64,000 nt of DNA from Brevundimonas intermedia (GTDB lineage: Bacteria; Pseudomonadota; Alphaproteobacteria; Caulobacterales; Caulobacteraceae). The notes below the pieces were generated by a model. That model ran no database searches. It saw nothing but the letters and a program-made list of their open reading frames with translations, and was not told the origin of the DNA. Both the position numbers and the translations under genes were made by a program. The stretch covers positions 1 to 64,000 of the forward strand of contig NZ_SPVH01000001.1 of the NCBI RefSeq assembly GCF_004614235.1, in the 5' to 3' direction. Of the stretch, positions 19,710 to 29,645 are shown piece after piece (within the stretch, counting starts at the first letter, position 1; every line of letters begins with the position of its first letter).

Positions 19710-19816
19710 CGTCATCCTCGCCCTCGTGGCGAGGATCCAGACTCTCGGTGCGTCCGCAGAGTGCGCAGACGTAGAAACCGGGAGTCTGGATCCTCGGGAC
19801 AAGCCCGAGGATGACG
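19710..19816. repeat. palindromic intergenic repeat, family B (copy 2)
   Basis: A 107-base element with inverted ends CGTCATCCTCG and CGAGGATGACG. Internal hairpins are CCTCGCCCTCGTGGCGAGG (left) and CCTCGGGACAAGCCCGAGG (right), and GGATCCAGACTC pairs with GAGTCTGGATCC. It lies between the long pentapeptide gene and the terminator of aspS. Same design as the element at 13737-13872. Confidence 0.8.
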
Positions 19817-19839
19817 GTATTGGGGGGTTTATCCCGCAG

Positions 19840-19869
19840 CAAAAAAGGGGACGCCTCGCGGCGTCCCCT
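19840..19869 (-). terminator. rho-independent terminator of aspS
   Basis: On the minus strand GGGGACGCC-GCGA-GGCGTCCCC is followed by a run of seven T. It lies about 30 bases after the aspS stop codon. Confidence 0.9.
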
Positions 19870-19896
19870 TTGTCGTATCTGGCGATGCCCGCCCGA

Positions 19897-21729
19897 TCAG
19901 ACCTTGATCGGCAGGGCCGTGCGGATATGCACGTCCTTCAGCTGGCGTTCTTCCGCCTCGGTCGGGGCGTTCATCAGCAGGTCCTCGCCCTGCTGGTTCA
20001 GCGGGAAGGCGATGACCTCGCGGATGGCCGTCTCGCCCGCCAGCAGCATGACGATGCGGTCGATGCCGGGGGCCAGGCCGCCGTGCGGCGGCGCGCCATA
20101 GCGGAAGGCATTCAGCATGCCGCCGAACTGTTCCTCGACCACCGAGGCGTCGTAGCCGGCGATGGAAAAGGCCTTCAGCATGATCTCGGCCTTGTGGTTC
20201 CGGATGGCGCCCGAGCACAGCTCATAGCCGTTGCAGACGATGTCGTACTGGAAGGCGCGGATGGTCAGCGGATCCTGGGTCTCCAGGGCCTCCAGCCCGC
20301 CTTGCGGCATCGAGAAGGGGTTGTGGCTGAAGTCGACCTTCTTCTCGTCTTCCGACCATTCGAACATCGGGAAGTCGACGATCCAGCAGAATTTGAACTG
20401 GTTCTCGTCGATCAGCTTCAGCTCCGTGCCCACGCGAGTGCGGGCCAGGCCGGCGAACTTGGCGAAGACCGACGGCAGGCCGGCCACGAAGAAGGCGGCG
20501 TCGCCCTGGCCCAGGCCCAGCGAGGTCATCAGGGCCTGCGTCGGCTCCTGACCCAGGTTCTTGGCGATGGGGCCGCCCCAGGCGCCCTGGTCCTCGGACC
20601 AGAAGATATAGCCCAGGCCCGGCTGGCCTTCGCCTTGCGCCCAGCTGTTCATACGGTCGCAGAAGGCGCGCGATCCGCCGGTCGGCGCCGGGATGGCCCA
20701 GACGGCGTTCTTCTCGTCCGCGCCCAGGATCTTGGCGAACAGGCCGAAGCCTCCGTCGCGGAAATGCTCGGACACGTCCTGCATCTTGATCGGGTTGCGC
20801 AGGTCCGGCTTGTCCGAACCGTACCAAGCCATCGACTGGGCGTAGGTCAGGCGCTCGAAGCCCTTGTGCTCGAACGTCTCGCCGAAGTCGTTGGTGAACA
20901 CATGGGCGCCGTCGATGGGCGACACCGGCTTGCCCTCGCCGAACTCCTCGAACACGCCGTGCATCAGCGGCTCGATGGCGGCGAAGACGTCTTCCTGGGT
21001 CACGAAGCTCATCTCGACATCGAGCTGGTAGAACTCCAGCGAACGGTCGGCGCGCAGGTCCTCGTCACGGAAGCAGGGGGCGATCTGGAAATAGCGGTCG
21101 AAGCCCGAGACCATCAGCAGCTGCTTGAACTGCTGCGGCGCCTGCGGCAGCGCATAGAATTTGCCGGGATGCAGACGCGACGGCACCAGGAAGTCGCGCG
21201 CGCCTTCGGGCGACGAGGCGGTCAGGATCGGGGTCTGGTACTCCAGGAAGCCCTGGGCGACCATGCGCTGGCGGATCGAGGAAATGACCCTGGAGCGCAG
21301 CACGATGTTCTTGTGCAGCCGCTCGCGACGCAGATCCAGGAAGCGGTTGGCGAGACGGATGTCTTCCGGATATTCCTGATCGCCGAAGACCGGCATCGGC
21401 AGTTCGGCGGCCTCCGACAGGACCTCGACGCCCTGGACGCGAACCTCGACCTCGCCGGTCGGCAGGTTGGGGTTCACCACCCCGGCCTCGCGAGCGACGA
21501 CTTCGCCGTCGATCTTGATCACGCTCTCGGCGCGCAGGCGCTCGACGGCGGCGAAGCCCGGCGTCTCAGGGTGCAGCACCAGTTGGGTCAGGCCGTAGTG
21601 GTCACGCAGATCGATGAACAGCAGGCCGCCGTGGTCGCGCTTCCTGTGCACCCAGCCGGACAGGCGAACGGCGGAACCGGCGTCGGAGGCGCGCAAGGCG
21701 CCGCAGGTATGGGAGCGATAGGCGTGCAT
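19897..21729 (-). CDS. aspS: aspartyl-tRNA synthetase
   Basis: Class II synthetase of 610 residues, bacterial type with the inserted GAD domain. An OB-fold anticodon-binding domain ([26 protein letters not shown]) comes first, then motif 2 ([27 protein letters not shown]), the GAD insertion, and motif 3 ([15 protein letters not shown]). It charges tRNA-Asp, and probably also tRNA-Asn, as is usual in alphaproteobacteria; that is family knowledge. The ATG chosen starts at the conserved [10 protein letters not shown]. It ends at a strong terminator. Confidence 0.96.
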   Translation of the reverse strand: MHAYRSHTCGALRASDAGSAVRLSGWVHRKRDHGGLLFIDLRDHYGLTQLVLHPETPGFAAVERLRAESVIKIDGEVVAREAGVVNPNLPTGEVEVRVQGVEVLSEAAELPMPVFGDQEYPEDIRLANRFLDLRRERLHKNIVLRSRVISSIRQRMVAQGFLEYQTPILTASSPEGARDFLVPSRLHPGKFYALPQAPQQFKQLLMVSGFDRYFQIAPCFRDEDLRADRSLEFYQLDVEMSFVTQEDVFAAIEPLMHGVFEEFGEGKPVSPIDGAHVFTNDFGETFEHKGFERLTYAQSMAWYGSDKPDLRNPIKMQDVSEHFRDGGFGLFAKILGADEKNAVWAIPAPTGGSRAFCDRMNSWAQGEGQPGLGYIFWSEDQGAWGGPIAKNLGQEPTQALMTSLGLGQGDAAFFVAGLPSVFAKFAGLARTRVGTELKLIDENQFKFCWIVDFPMFEWSEDEKKVDFSHNPFSMPQGGLEALETQDPLTIRAFQYDIVCNGYELCSGAIRNHKAEIMLKAFSIAGYDASVVEEQFGGMLNAFRYGAPPHGGLAPGIDRIVMLLAGETAIREVIAFPLNQQGEDLLMNAPTEAEERQLKDVHIRTALPIKV

Positions 21730-21894
21730 GAAACGAACCGTCTGGAGTCTCTGGGCGGTGGAATCCGACGCCGTCGGCGCCCGAAATCGAAGCGGCGTAG
21801 GGCGCATCATCGCCTCGGAAAGTCAAGGTTTCAGCCGTTGCAAAGCCTGTCGCCACACATGATATCTGACGCTCCTGTCCCACCCGAGGCCGCC

Positions 21895-22182
21895 ATGTTC
21901 ATCGTCACCATCACCTACACCCAGCCGATCGAAGCCATCGAGGCGCGGACGGTCGAGCATCGCGAGTGGCTGGATCAGCATGTGGCCAGCGGCCTGATCC
22001 TGTTGGCAGGGCCGATGGTTCCGCGCACCGGCGGCATCCTGGTGGTGCGCACCGGCGGCACGAAAGAGGAGCTGGAAGCCCTGCTGAAGGCCGATCCGTT
22101 CCAGATCCACGGCCTGGCCGACTATCAGGTCACCGAATTCAAGGCGGGCAAGTTGAACCCCGCCCTGGCCGAATTCGCCTGA
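21895..22182 (+). CDS. YciI-like protein
   Basis: Small 95-residue protein of the YciI family (dimeric ferredoxin-like fold). Visible features are FIVTITYTQPIEAIEARTVEHREWLDQHVASGLILLAGPM and the end VTEFKAGKLNPAL. The His in EHREWL and the surrounding residues match the family's putative active site. The reaction is unknown. GAGG lies 6 bases before the ATG. It is divergent from aspS and followed by hdaA. Confidence 0.85.
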   Translation: MFIVTITYTQPIEAIEARTVEHREWLDQHVASGLILLAGPMVPRTGGILVVRTGGTKEELEALLKADPFQIHGLADYQVTEFKAGKLNPALAEFA

Positions 22183-22267
22183 TTTCATCCACAGGGGCGA
22201 GGTTCGCTCCCCGGAACCAACAGAGCGGGCCTGACGCATTAACCCTGGCCTCTGCTAAGACGGGGTC

Positions 22268-22957
22268 ATGACCGCGCTGAGCGCCCTGCCCCGTCCGACC
22301 GCCGAACAGCTGCGTCTGCCGCTGGAGCGTCATGTCGTGGGCGAGGCCTTCGTGACATCCGACAGCAACGCCGAGGCGGTGCGCGTGCTGGCGCGCTGGC
22401 CCGACGGCGCGGGGGCGGTGCTGGCCCTGCATGGGCCGGCGGGATCTGGCAAAAGCCGCCTCGCCGCCGACTGGGCCGAACGGGTCGGGGCCGTGCCGCT
22501 GAACGGCGCCGAAGCCGCCCTGATCGATCCGCTGGAGCTGGAAGGTCGGCCCGTGCTGCTGGATCGGGCGGCCGATGCGGACGACGAGAGCCTGTTTCAC
22601 CTGATCAACCTGGCCAATTCCGGCGGAGGCGCGCTGCTCCTGGTGTCGCGGTCGGCGCCGCGTCAGTGGTCGGTGGATCTGCCCGACCTGCGTTCGCGCC
22701 TGGACGCCGTGCGCGCCGTCTCCATCGCGGCGCCCGACGACGCCATCCTGTCGGCCATCCTTCGCGCGCGCTTCGCCGAGCGCAGCATCACCCCGGCCGA
22801 CGACGTGATCGACTATCTGGTACGCCGTCTGGATCGTTCGGCGGACACGGCCGCCGCCGTGGTGGAGCGGCTGGACGCCCTGCATCGCCCGGTCACCCGC
22901 GTCCTGGCCCGTCAGGTGCTGGATGCGATGCACGCTGCGCTAGACACCGACATCTGA
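22268..22957 (+). CDS. hdaA: DnaA regulatory inactivation protein HdaA
   Basis: Hda homologue of 229 residues. It works with the DNA-bound beta clamp to stimulate ATP hydrolysis by DnaA and so prevents over-initiation of replication; in Caulobacter it is essential for this control. The N-terminal clamp-binding motif is QLRLPL (residues 15-20), and the AAA+ Walker A is GPAGSGKSRLA (about 57-67). The C-terminal part has DnaA-like sensor helices (FAERSITPADDVIDYLVRR). It lies upstream of ppk, as I recall for Caulobacter. The Walker B region (PVLLDRAADAD) is degenerate, which is normal in this family. Confidence 0.9.
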   Translation: MTALSALPRPTAEQLRLPLERHVVGEAFVTSDSNAEAVRVLARWPDGAGAVLALHGPAGSGKSRLAADWAERVGAVPLNGAEAALIDPLELEGRPVLLDRAADADDESLFHLINLANSGGGALLLVSRSAPRQWSVDLPDLRSRLDAVRAVSIAAPDDAILSAILRARFAERSITPADDVIDYLVRRLDRSADTAAAVVERLDALHRPVTRVLARQVLDAMHAALDTDI

Positions 22958-23089
22958 GCCCTAAAAGCCCACATATCGGGATATGCACAGCTTTGCCGTG
23001 AAATCGCGCGTGGATTTTGAACACACAACTTGGCCTTGTCGTTGAGCCTGCGGAGCGGCGTTGCGCTCCATGAAACAGGAAACGACCGA

Positions 23090-23593
23090 ATGCGTGCTCA
23101 GCTTGTTTTGATTTCCGCCGTCGCCCTGCTTGCGGCCTGTTCCAACTCCGAAGAAACCAAGACCGCCGCCAACGGTGAGCCTGCGGCCGCCGCGCCTGCC
23201 GCCTTGACCGCGCCTGAGCCGGGCCTGTGGCAACAGACGGTGTCCGGCGCCCAGATGCCGCAACCGATGACGGTGAAGATCTGCGTCGGCGAAACCGCGC
23301 CGGGATCAAACCCCTTCAACGCCCCGCAAGCCGGCGTGACCTGTAGCGAGAACACGGTCAAATCCACGCCTGGCGGCGCCGAATTCCACGCCGTCTGTAA
23401 CGCCCAGGGCATGACCGTCACCTCGGACGGCAAGGTCACGGGCGACATGCGCACCGCCTACAAGGTGGACATCACCACCAAGACCAGCGGCCCCAACGTC
23501 CCGCCCACCATGGCTGAAATGAAGATGAGCGTCGACGCCAAACGTCTGGGTGATTGCCCCGCCGGCGTCGCGCCGAACACGGTCGTTCAGTAA
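23090..23593 (+). CDS. DUF3617-type lipoprotein
   Basis: Lipoprotein of 167 residues. The leader [17 protein letters not shown] has a good lipobox (LAAC). An Ala-rich linker is followed by [25 protein letters not shown], typical of DUF3617 proteins, with conserved Cys residues (KICVGE, VTCSEN, AVCNAQ, LGDCPAG) that probably form disulfides in the periplasm. Function is not known. Start placed at the ATG that begins the leader. Confidence 0.82.
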   Translation: MRAQLVLISAVALLAACSNSEETKTAANGEPAAAAPAALTAPEPGLWQQTVSGAQMPQPMTVKICVGETAPGSNPFNAPQAGVTCSENTVKSTPGGAEFHAVCNAQGMTVTSDGKVTGDMRTAYKVDITTKTSGPNVPPTMAEMKMSVDAKRLGDCPAGVAPNTVVQ

Positions 23594-23600
23594 GCAAACA

Positions 23601-23633
23601 GGGATCGGGGCGGCCAAGTGTCGCCCCGATCCC
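23601..23633 (+). terminator. hairpin, possible terminator
   Basis: A perfect GGGATCGGGGCG...CGCCCCGATCCC type hairpin right after the DUF3617 lipoprotein stop. The following sequence (TTCACGATTTTA) has only a weak T-tract, so termination may be partial and some transcripts may read into ppk. Confidence 0.55.
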
Positions 23634-23691
23634 TTCACGATTTTATCCGCGCCCGCTTGCGGCCGTCACAGACGCGGGCGAGAACCGGGTC

Positions 23692-25908
23692 ATGACCGAC
23701 GCCGCCATCCACGACGACACCCGAGGCGAGGAAGTTCCCGCCTCTCGCGCCCCTCAACTGGCGCTGAGCGAAGAGCTGATGGCCTCGCCCACCCGGTTCT
23801 TCAATCGGGAGATCTCGTGGCTGGCGTTCAACGAGCGCGTGCTGGAAGAGGCGGCGAACCCCAATCACCCGCTGCTGGAGCGGCTGCGGTTCCTGTCCAT
23901 TTCGGCCAATAACCTGGACGAGTTCTTCATGACCCGCGTCGCCGGCCTGAAGGGCCAGTTGCGCGAGCGCGTGCGCGTCCTGTCCGCCGACGGCCTGACG
24001 CCCGCCGAACAGCTGGAACAGATCAACATCGCCGCCGGCGAACTGATGGCCGAGCAGCAGCTGCGCTGGCGTCAGCTGAAGAAGGAACTGACCACGGCCG
24101 GCATCGAGGTGGTCGATCGCCAGAAGATCACCAAGACCGAGAAGGATCGGCTGGAGCCCGAGTTCCTGAACCAGCTGTTCGCGGTCCTGACCCCGCTGGC
24201 CATCGACCCGGCGCACCCCTTCCCCTTCCTGCCCAACCTGGGCTTCTCGCTGGCGCTGAAGCTGAAGCGCAAGGGCGAGACCAAGACCTTCTACGCGCTG
24301 GTGCCGGTGCCGACCCAGGTGCAGCGGTTCTGGCAACTGCCCACCGACGGCCGGTCCACGCCGGGGCACAAGCGGTTCATCACGCTGGAAAACGTGCTGC
24401 TGCTGTTCATCGACCATCTGTTCCCCGGCTGTGACGTCATGGAGAAGGGCGTGCTGCGCCTGATCCGCGATTCGGACATCGAGATCGAGGAAGAGGCCGA
24501 GGACCTGGTGCTGGAGTTCGAGGAGGCGCTGAAGCAGCGTCGTCTGGGCTCGGTCGTCCGGGTCAAGATCGAGGCGTCCATGCCGTCAGACCTGCGCGAC
24601 TTCATCGTCGGCGAGCTGGAGGCCGCGCCTCAGGACGTGGTTCTGGTCGACGGCATGCTGGGTCTGGCCCAGCTGTCGGACCTGATCGGCGGCGGCCACC
24701 CGGACCTGAAGTTCAAGGGTTACGAGCCCCGCTATCCCGAGCGCGTGCGCGACAACGGCGGCGATGTCTTTGCCGCCATCCGCGAGAAGGATCTGCTGAT
24801 CCACCACCCGTTCGAAAGCTTCGACGTGGTGGTGCAGTTCCTGCGTCAGGCGGCGCGCGATCCCAACGTCATCGCCATCAAACAGACGCTGTATCGCACC
24901 TCCAAGGACAGCCCCATCGTCGCGGCCCTGATCGAGGCGGCCGAGAACGGCAAGAACGTCACCGCCCTGGTCGAGCTGAAGGCGCGGTTCGACGAGGAGG
25001 CCAACCTGCGCTGGGCGCGGGCGATGGAGCGGGCCGGCGTCCACGTCGTCTTCGGCTTCGTCGAATACAAGACCCACGCCAAGCTGAGCGTCGTCGTGCG
25101 GCGCGAGGGCGAGGCGTTGAAGACATACTGCCACTTCGGCACCGGCAACTATCACCCGGTCACGGCCAAGGTTTACACCGACCTGTCGCTGTTCTCCTGC
25201 GATCCCGTGCTGGGGCGCGACGCGACCAAGGTGTTCAACTACATCACCGGATACGCCACGCCGGACCATCTGGAGACCGTGGTCGTCTCGCCGCTGAACA
25301 TGAAATCCACGCTGATCGACCTGATCGGCAAGGAGATGTCGGCCGCCGCCATGGGCAAGCCCGCCGCCATCTGGGTCAAGCTGAACTCGCTGGTGGATGT
25401 CGAGATCATCGACGCCCTGTACCGCGCCAGCCAGTGGGGCGTGCGCATCGATCTGGTCGTGCGCGGTATCTGCTGCCTGCGGCCCGGTGTGACGGGCCTG
25501 TCGGAGAATATCCGGGTCAAGTCCATCGTCGGCCGCTTCCTGGAGCACAGCCGAATCGTCTGTTTCGCCAACGGCAAGGACCTGCCGCACGACAAGGCCA
25601 AGGTCTTCATCTCCTCGGCCGACTGGATGACGCGCAACCTGGATCGCCGGGTCGAGCTGATGACGCCGATCCGCAACGCCACCGTCCACGACCAGGTGCT
25701 GGACCAGATCATGGTCGCCAATCTGAAGGATGACGCGCAAAGCTGGGTTCTGGACGCGGAAGGGCGCTATACACGCGTCACCCCAGCGGACCCGGAGCGG
25801 CCTTTCTCGGCCCACAAATATTTCATGACCAATCCCAGCCTGTCGGGACGCGGCCGCAAGGCCAAGAGCCTGCCTGCCGTCCTGCGTTACGAGCGTCCCG
25901 GCCGCTGA
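23692..25908 (+). CDS. ppk: polyphosphate kinase 1
   Basis: Reversible synthesis of polyphosphate from ATP; membrane-associated in other bacteria. The 738-residue protein has all four PPK1 domains: N-terminal [19 protein letters not shown], head domain with [14 protein letters not shown], and the two phospholipase-D-like C-terminal domains with [14 protein letters not shown] and the two candidate phospho-histidines in [13 protein letters not shown] and [11 protein letters not shown]. Its stop codon overlaps the ATG of ppx by one base, so the synthetic and degradative genes are translationally coupled. Confidence 0.97.
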   Translation: MTDAAIHDDTRGEEVPASRAPQLALSEELMASPTRFFNREISWLAFNERVLEEAANPNHPLLERLRFLSISANNLDEFFMTRVAGLKGQLRERVRVLSADGLTPAEQLEQINIAAGELMAEQQLRWRQLKKELTTAGIEVVDRQKITKTEKDRLEPEFLNQLFAVLTPLAIDPAHPFPFLPNLGFSLALKLKRKGETKTFYALVPVPTQVQRFWQLPTDGRSTPGHKRFITLENVLLLFIDHLFPGCDVMEKGVLRLIRDSDIEIEEEAEDLVLEFEEALKQRRLGSVVRVKIEASMPSDLRDFIVGELEAAPQDVVLVDGMLGLAQLSDLIGGGHPDLKFKGYEPRYPERVRDNGGDVFAAIREKDLLIHHPFESFDVVVQFLRQAARDPNVIAIKQTLYRTSKDSPIVAALIEAAENGKNVTALVELKARFDEEANLRWARAMERAGVHVVFGFVEYKTHAKLSVVVRREGEALKTYCHFGTGNYHPVTAKVYTDLSLFSCDPVLGRDATKVFNYITGYATPDHLETVVVSPLNMKSTLIDLIGKEMSAAAMGKPAAIWVKLNSLVDVEIIDALYRASQWGVRIDLVVRGICCLRPGVTGLSENIRVKSIVGRFLEHSRIVCFANGKDLPHDKAKVFISSADWMTRNLDRRVELMTPIRNATVHDQVLDQIMVANLKDDAQSWVLDAEGRYTRVTPADPERPFSAHKYFMTNPSLSGRGRKAKSLPAVLRYERPGR

Positions 25909-27395
25909 TGCCCGACATCACGCTTACCGACCGCGACATCGCCGCGATCGACATCGGTTCCAACTCGGTGCGGCTGGTGCTGTACCGGCTGGAGGGCCGG
26001 GCGATCTGGACCGTCTTCAACGAGAAGGTGCTGGCTGGCCTGGGCCGCGACCTGCCGACGACGCACAAGCTGTCGCCCGAGGGCGTGGTCATGGCGATGA
26101 CGGCGCTGCGCCGCTTCGCCGCCGTGCTGGAAGGCGTGCGGCCTGATGCGACCCTGATCGCCGCCACCGCCGCCGTGCGCGAAGCCATCGACGGGCCGGA
26201 GTTCTGCCAGCGTGTCGCCGCCGAGACCGGTCTGAACATCCGCGTCCTCACCGGCGAGGAAGAGGCGAAATACGCGGCCATGGGCGTTCTGGCCGGCGCC
26301 CCCCTGGCGCACGGCGTCTCGGCCGACATGGGCGGGGCCAGCCTGGAGCTGACCCGACTGAACGGAAACGGCGTCGAGCACGGCCTGACCCTGCCGCTGG
26401 GGCCGTTCGCTTTAGCCGACGGCAAGGGGTTCGACGCCGATCGCATCAAGGCCCGGATCGACCAGGCGCTGAAACCCGTCGCGGCCCAGTTCCAGAGCGA
26501 TCGCCTCTATGCCGTCGGCGGCGCCTGGCGCACCCTGGCCCAGGTGCAGATGACGCTGAAAGCCTATCCGCTGAGGGTGGTGCATCAGTATCAGATGTCG
26601 GCCGAAGACGCGCTGGAGACCGCGCGGTTGGTCGCCCAGCAGTCGGTCGCGAGCCTGGCGAAACTGCCCGGCGTGTCCAAGAAGCGGGCCGAGACCCTGC
26701 CATACGCCGGACTGGTGCTGGAGGGGCTGATCCAGCACCTGGGCCTGAAATCGATCGAGATGTCCGCGTGGGGCGTGCGCGAGGGCCTGTTGTTCGAGAC
26801 GCTGGACGAGGCGACGCGCACGGCCGATCCGCTGCTGGCCGGCTGCAGGGCCTTGGGCGGACGACAGGGCGTGGCCCCGGCCCTGCCCGGCGCGCTGAAC
26901 GGCTGGATTTCCGAGATCGTCGCCGCCCTGCCCGCCGTGTTCGGCGAGGAACGCGACGCGGTCCTGGTCGCCGCCGCCTGTCGCCTGGCGGACCTGGGCG
27001 CGCGGCTGCATCCGGATCACCGGCTGGAACTGGTGTTCGACCAGGTGCTGCGCGCGCCGGTCGCAGGCATCAGCCACGTCGAGCGCGCCTTCCTGGCCAG
27101 CGCCCTGAACGCCCGCTACGGCGGCGGCCCGGCTACGCCCCAGCCCGAGATCATCGAGCGGCTGCTGAGCGACGACGCCGCCAAACGCGCCCGCGCTATC
27201 GGTCTGGCCATCCGCCTGGCCTGCGACCTGTCGGGCCGCTCGCCGCAACTGCTGGCCAATGCGACCGCGCGGGTGAAAGGCGGCGACCTGCGCCTGACGG
27301 CGACCGAAGGCTATGCCGACGTTCTGCTGGGCGAACAGACCAAGAAGCGCGCCAAGGCCCTAGCCGAGGCGATGGATCTGGGACTGAAGATCTAG
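25908..27395 (+). CDS. ppx: exopolyphosphatase / pppGpp phosphatase family
   Basis: Ppx/GppA-family phosphatase of 495 residues with the ASKHA phosphate-binding motifs AAIDIGSNSVRLVLY (residues 8-22), ATAAVREAIDGPEF, VLTGEEEAKYAAMG and ADMGGASLEL. The C-terminal half (about 310-495) contains an HD-like helical domain. It removes terminal phosphate from polyphosphate or pppGpp. It follows ppk with a one-base overlap, giving a ppk-ppx operon; the exact substrate preference is not settled by sequence. Confidence 0.93.
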   Translation: MPDITLTDRDIAAIDIGSNSVRLVLYRLEGRAIWTVFNEKVLAGLGRDLPTTHKLSPEGVVMAMTALRRFAAVLEGVRPDATLIAATAAVREAIDGPEFCQRVAAETGLNIRVLTGEEEAKYAAMGVLAGAPLAHGVSADMGGASLELTRLNGNGVEHGLTLPLGPFALADGKGFDADRIKARIDQALKPVAAQFQSDRLYAVGGAWRTLAQVQMTLKAYPLRVVHQYQMSAEDALETARLVAQQSVASLAKLPGVSKKRAETLPYAGLVLEGLIQHLGLKSIEMSAWGVREGLLFETLDEATRTADPLLAGCRALGGRQGVAPALPGALNGWISEIVAALPAVFGEERDAVLVAAACRLADLGARLHPDHRLELVFDQVLRAPVAGISHVERAFLASALNARYGGGPATPQPEIIERLLSDDAAKRARAIGLAIRLACDLSGRSPQLLANATARVKGGDLRLTATEGYADVLLGEQTKKRAKALAEAMDLGLKI

Positions 27396-27407
27396 GCTTA
27401 CCGCCCC

Positions 27408-27436
27408 GTCTCCTCCCCACTTCGTAGGGAGGAGAC
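27408..27436. repeat. solo end of an intergenic repeat (family A-like)
   Basis: A 29-base hairpin GTCTCCTCCCC...GGGAGGAGAC. Both arms match the two ends of the longer element at 29489-29638. It sits just after the ppx stop codon and could act as a weak terminator, but no T-tract follows. Confidence 0.7.
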
Positions 27437-27507
27437 ACAACGCCACGCTTGACGCATCGCGCCCCGCCCCCGACGGTGCGGCTTCCCCTGCCGACCCGGA
27501 TGACCTG

Positions 27508-29484
27508 ATGCCGCGTACCCGCCTGACCGCCGCCTGCCTCGCCGTTCTGATGACGGCCGCCGCCGCGCCAGCGATGGCCCAGACCTTCCAGTCCACGCCC
27601 GTCGTCACCGATGCGACCCAGGCGCCGTTGGCCCTGCCCCGCGCCCAGCCGGCCATCCCCGCGCCCCAGGACAAGCCCTATCCAGGCGTCATCCAGTACC
27701 GCGCCGACATCACCGATCTGGACCGCCGCATCATCAGCGTCAGCCAGACCATTCCCGTCGCCGGCCCCGGCCCGCTGACCCTGCTCTACCCGAAGTTCCT
27801 GCCCGGCAACCACGCCGCCACCGGCCCGATCCAGCTGATCTCCGGCCTGACCGTGACCGCCGACGGTCAGCGGATCGAATGGCTGCGCGACACGCTGGAT
27901 CCCTACGCTTTCCATCTCGACATCCCGGCGGGCGTCACCAGCATCGACGTCGCCTTCCAGCAGCTGACCCAGCCCGACAGTTCCAACTGGCGCGTGCTGA
28001 TGACCCCGGCCATGGTCAATCTGCAGTGGGAGAAGGCCATCCTCTATCCGGCAGGCTATTTCAGCCGCCAGATCCAGGTCGCCCCGAGCGTGGTCCTGCC
28101 CACCGGCTGGAAATACGGCACGGCCCTGAGCACGGCCTCGCAAGACGGCGACGTGGCGACCTTTGCGACGACCGACCTCTACACCCTGATCGACAGCCCC
28201 ATCTTCGCCGGCGCCCACTATCGCCGCGTGGACATCGACCCCAGCGGCGACCGCGTCCACCTGAACCTGCTGGCTGACGAGGCCAAGGGCCTGGCCGCCA
28301 CAGACGAGCAGCTGAAGCTGTACGAAAACATGGTCCAGCAGGCCGACCGCCTGTTCGGCGCCCGCCACTTCGACAACTACGAGTTCCTGTTCGCCCTGAC
28401 CGACCAGATGGGCGGCATCGGGCTGGAGCATCACCGCAGTTCTGAGAACACCGGCGCCCCCGGCTTCTTCACCGACTGGACCAAGAGCGCCGGCGACCGG
28501 GGCCTGCTGCCGCACGAATACACCCACTCCTGGAACGGCAAGTTCATGCGCCCGGCGGACGAGCTGACCGCCAACCACAACGTCCCGACCCAGAACACGC
28601 TGCTGTGGGTCTATGAAGGTCAGACCGAATACTGGGGCGACGTGCTGGCCGCCCGCGCGGGCCTGCATTCCAAAGAGGTCGCGCTGGCCACCCTGGCCAA
28701 TGTCGCGGCCTTCTATGACGAACAGCCGGGCCGCGAGTGGCGCGCGCTTCAGGACACCAACAACCACAATCTGCTGGGCTATCGCGTGCCGGGCCAGTTC
28801 ACCTCGTGGATGCGCGGCACCGGCGACTATTACCGCGAAAGCCTGCTGGTCTGGCTGGACGCCGACACCCTGATCCGCGAGGGCACGAACGGGCGAAAGT
28901 CGCTCGACGACTTCGCCAAGGGCTTCTTCGGCCACGACGACGGCGAATGGGCGCCCCAGGGCTATCGGTTCGAGGATGTGGTCGCGGCCCTGAACGCCGT
29001 CTATCCGCACGACTGGGCCGAGTTTCTGCGCAGCCGCCTCGACGCCGTCGGGCCGGACGCCAAGGCGCCCCTGGCCGGGATCGAACGCGGCGGCTGGCGC
29101 CTGACCTACACCGACACGCCGTCGGCGGCGGAAAAGTCGGTTCAGACCGGCTGGGCCAACGACTTCCAGTATTCGCTGGGCTTCACCCTGGCGGCGGACA
29201 AGCTGACCAATATCCGCTGGGGCGGCCCGGCCTTCGAGCAAGGCATCGGCGCCGGCTGGAGCCTGGTCGCCGTCAACGGCAAGGCCGGCTCGGCCGAGGC
29301 TTTGCGCGACGCCGTGACCGCCGCGAAAGGGACCGACGCCCCCCTCGAACTGCTGCTGAAATCCGGCGACCGCTTCCGCACGGTGGCCTTCGCCTACCAC
29401 GATGGCCTGCGTTACCCGCGCCTGGAGCGGATCGAAGGCGCGCCGGACCGCCTGTCGGACATCCTCGCGCCCAGGCGGCGCTAA
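27508..29484 (+). CDS. M61 family metallopeptidase (glycyl aminopeptidase-like)
   Basis: Exported zinc peptidase of 658 residues. A signal peptide (about 1-25, APAMAQ) is followed by an N-terminal beta domain (VIQYRADITDLDRRIISVSQTIPV), a gluzincin catalytic domain with HEYTH at residues 336-340 and the downstream Glu in WVYEGQTEYWG, and a C-terminal PDZ domain (about 550-640). The GGIGLEHHRSS segment is characteristic of M61. Such enzymes remove N-terminal Gly or Ala in the periplasm. Flanked on both sides by repeat hairpins. Confidence 0.92.
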   Translation: MPRTRLTAACLAVLMTAAAAPAMAQTFQSTPVVTDATQAPLALPRAQPAIPAPQDKPYPGVIQYRADITDLDRRIISVSQTIPVAGPGPLTLLYPKFLPGNHAATGPIQLISGLTVTADGQRIEWLRDTLDPYAFHLDIPAGVTSIDVAFQQLTQPDSSNWRVLMTPAMVNLQWEKAILYPAGYFSRQIQVAPSVVLPTGWKYGTALSTASQDGDVATFATTDLYTLIDSPIFAGAHYRRVDIDPSGDRVHLNLLADEAKGLAATDEQLKLYENMVQQADRLFGARHFDNYEFLFALTDQMGGIGLEHHRSSENTGAPGFFTDWTKSAGDRGLLPHEYTHSWNGKFMRPADELTANHNVPTQNTLLWVYEGQTEYWGDVLAARAGLHSKEVALATLANVAAFYDEQPGREWRALQDTNNHNLLGYRVPGQFTSWMRGTGDYYRESLLVWLDADTLIREGTNGRKSLDDFAKGFFGHDDGEWAPQGYRFEDVVAALNAVYPHDWAEFLRSRLDAVGPDAKAPLAGIERGGWRLTYTDTPSAAEKSVQTGWANDFQYSLGFTLAADKLTNIRWGGPAFEQGIGAGWSLVAVNGKAGSAEALRDAVTAAKGTDAPLELLLKSGDRFRTVAFAYHDGLRYPRLERIEGAPDRLSDILAPRRR

Positions 29485-29488
29485 CACG

Positions 29489-29638
29489 TCTCCTCCCCAC
29501 TCGTGGGGAGGGGGACCGCGTAGCGGTGGAGGGGCTCTTGAAGTCCCACAGACGGCCGTGGCGACTTAAAAGAGCCCCTCCGTCACGGCGCAAGAGGCGC
29601 CGCGCCACCTCCCCATCGCTTCGCGACGGGGAGGAGAC
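29489..29638. repeat. palindromic intergenic repeat (family A-like, 150 bases)
   Basis: Ends are inverted copies GTCTCCTCCCC and GGGGAGGAGAC. Within lies a second inverted pair, GGAGGGGCTCTT and AAGAGCCCCTCC, around TGAAGTCCCACAGACGG. The whole could fold as a long cruciform. Its single end also occurs alone at 27408-27436, on the other side of the M61 peptidase gene. Confidence 0.82.
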
Positions 29639-29645
29639 GGTCGTT

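Noticed and set aside
19726-22182. 818-codon plus-strand frame
   Set aside because: Most of it is antisense to aspS; only the last 96 codons, the YciI-like gene, are real.
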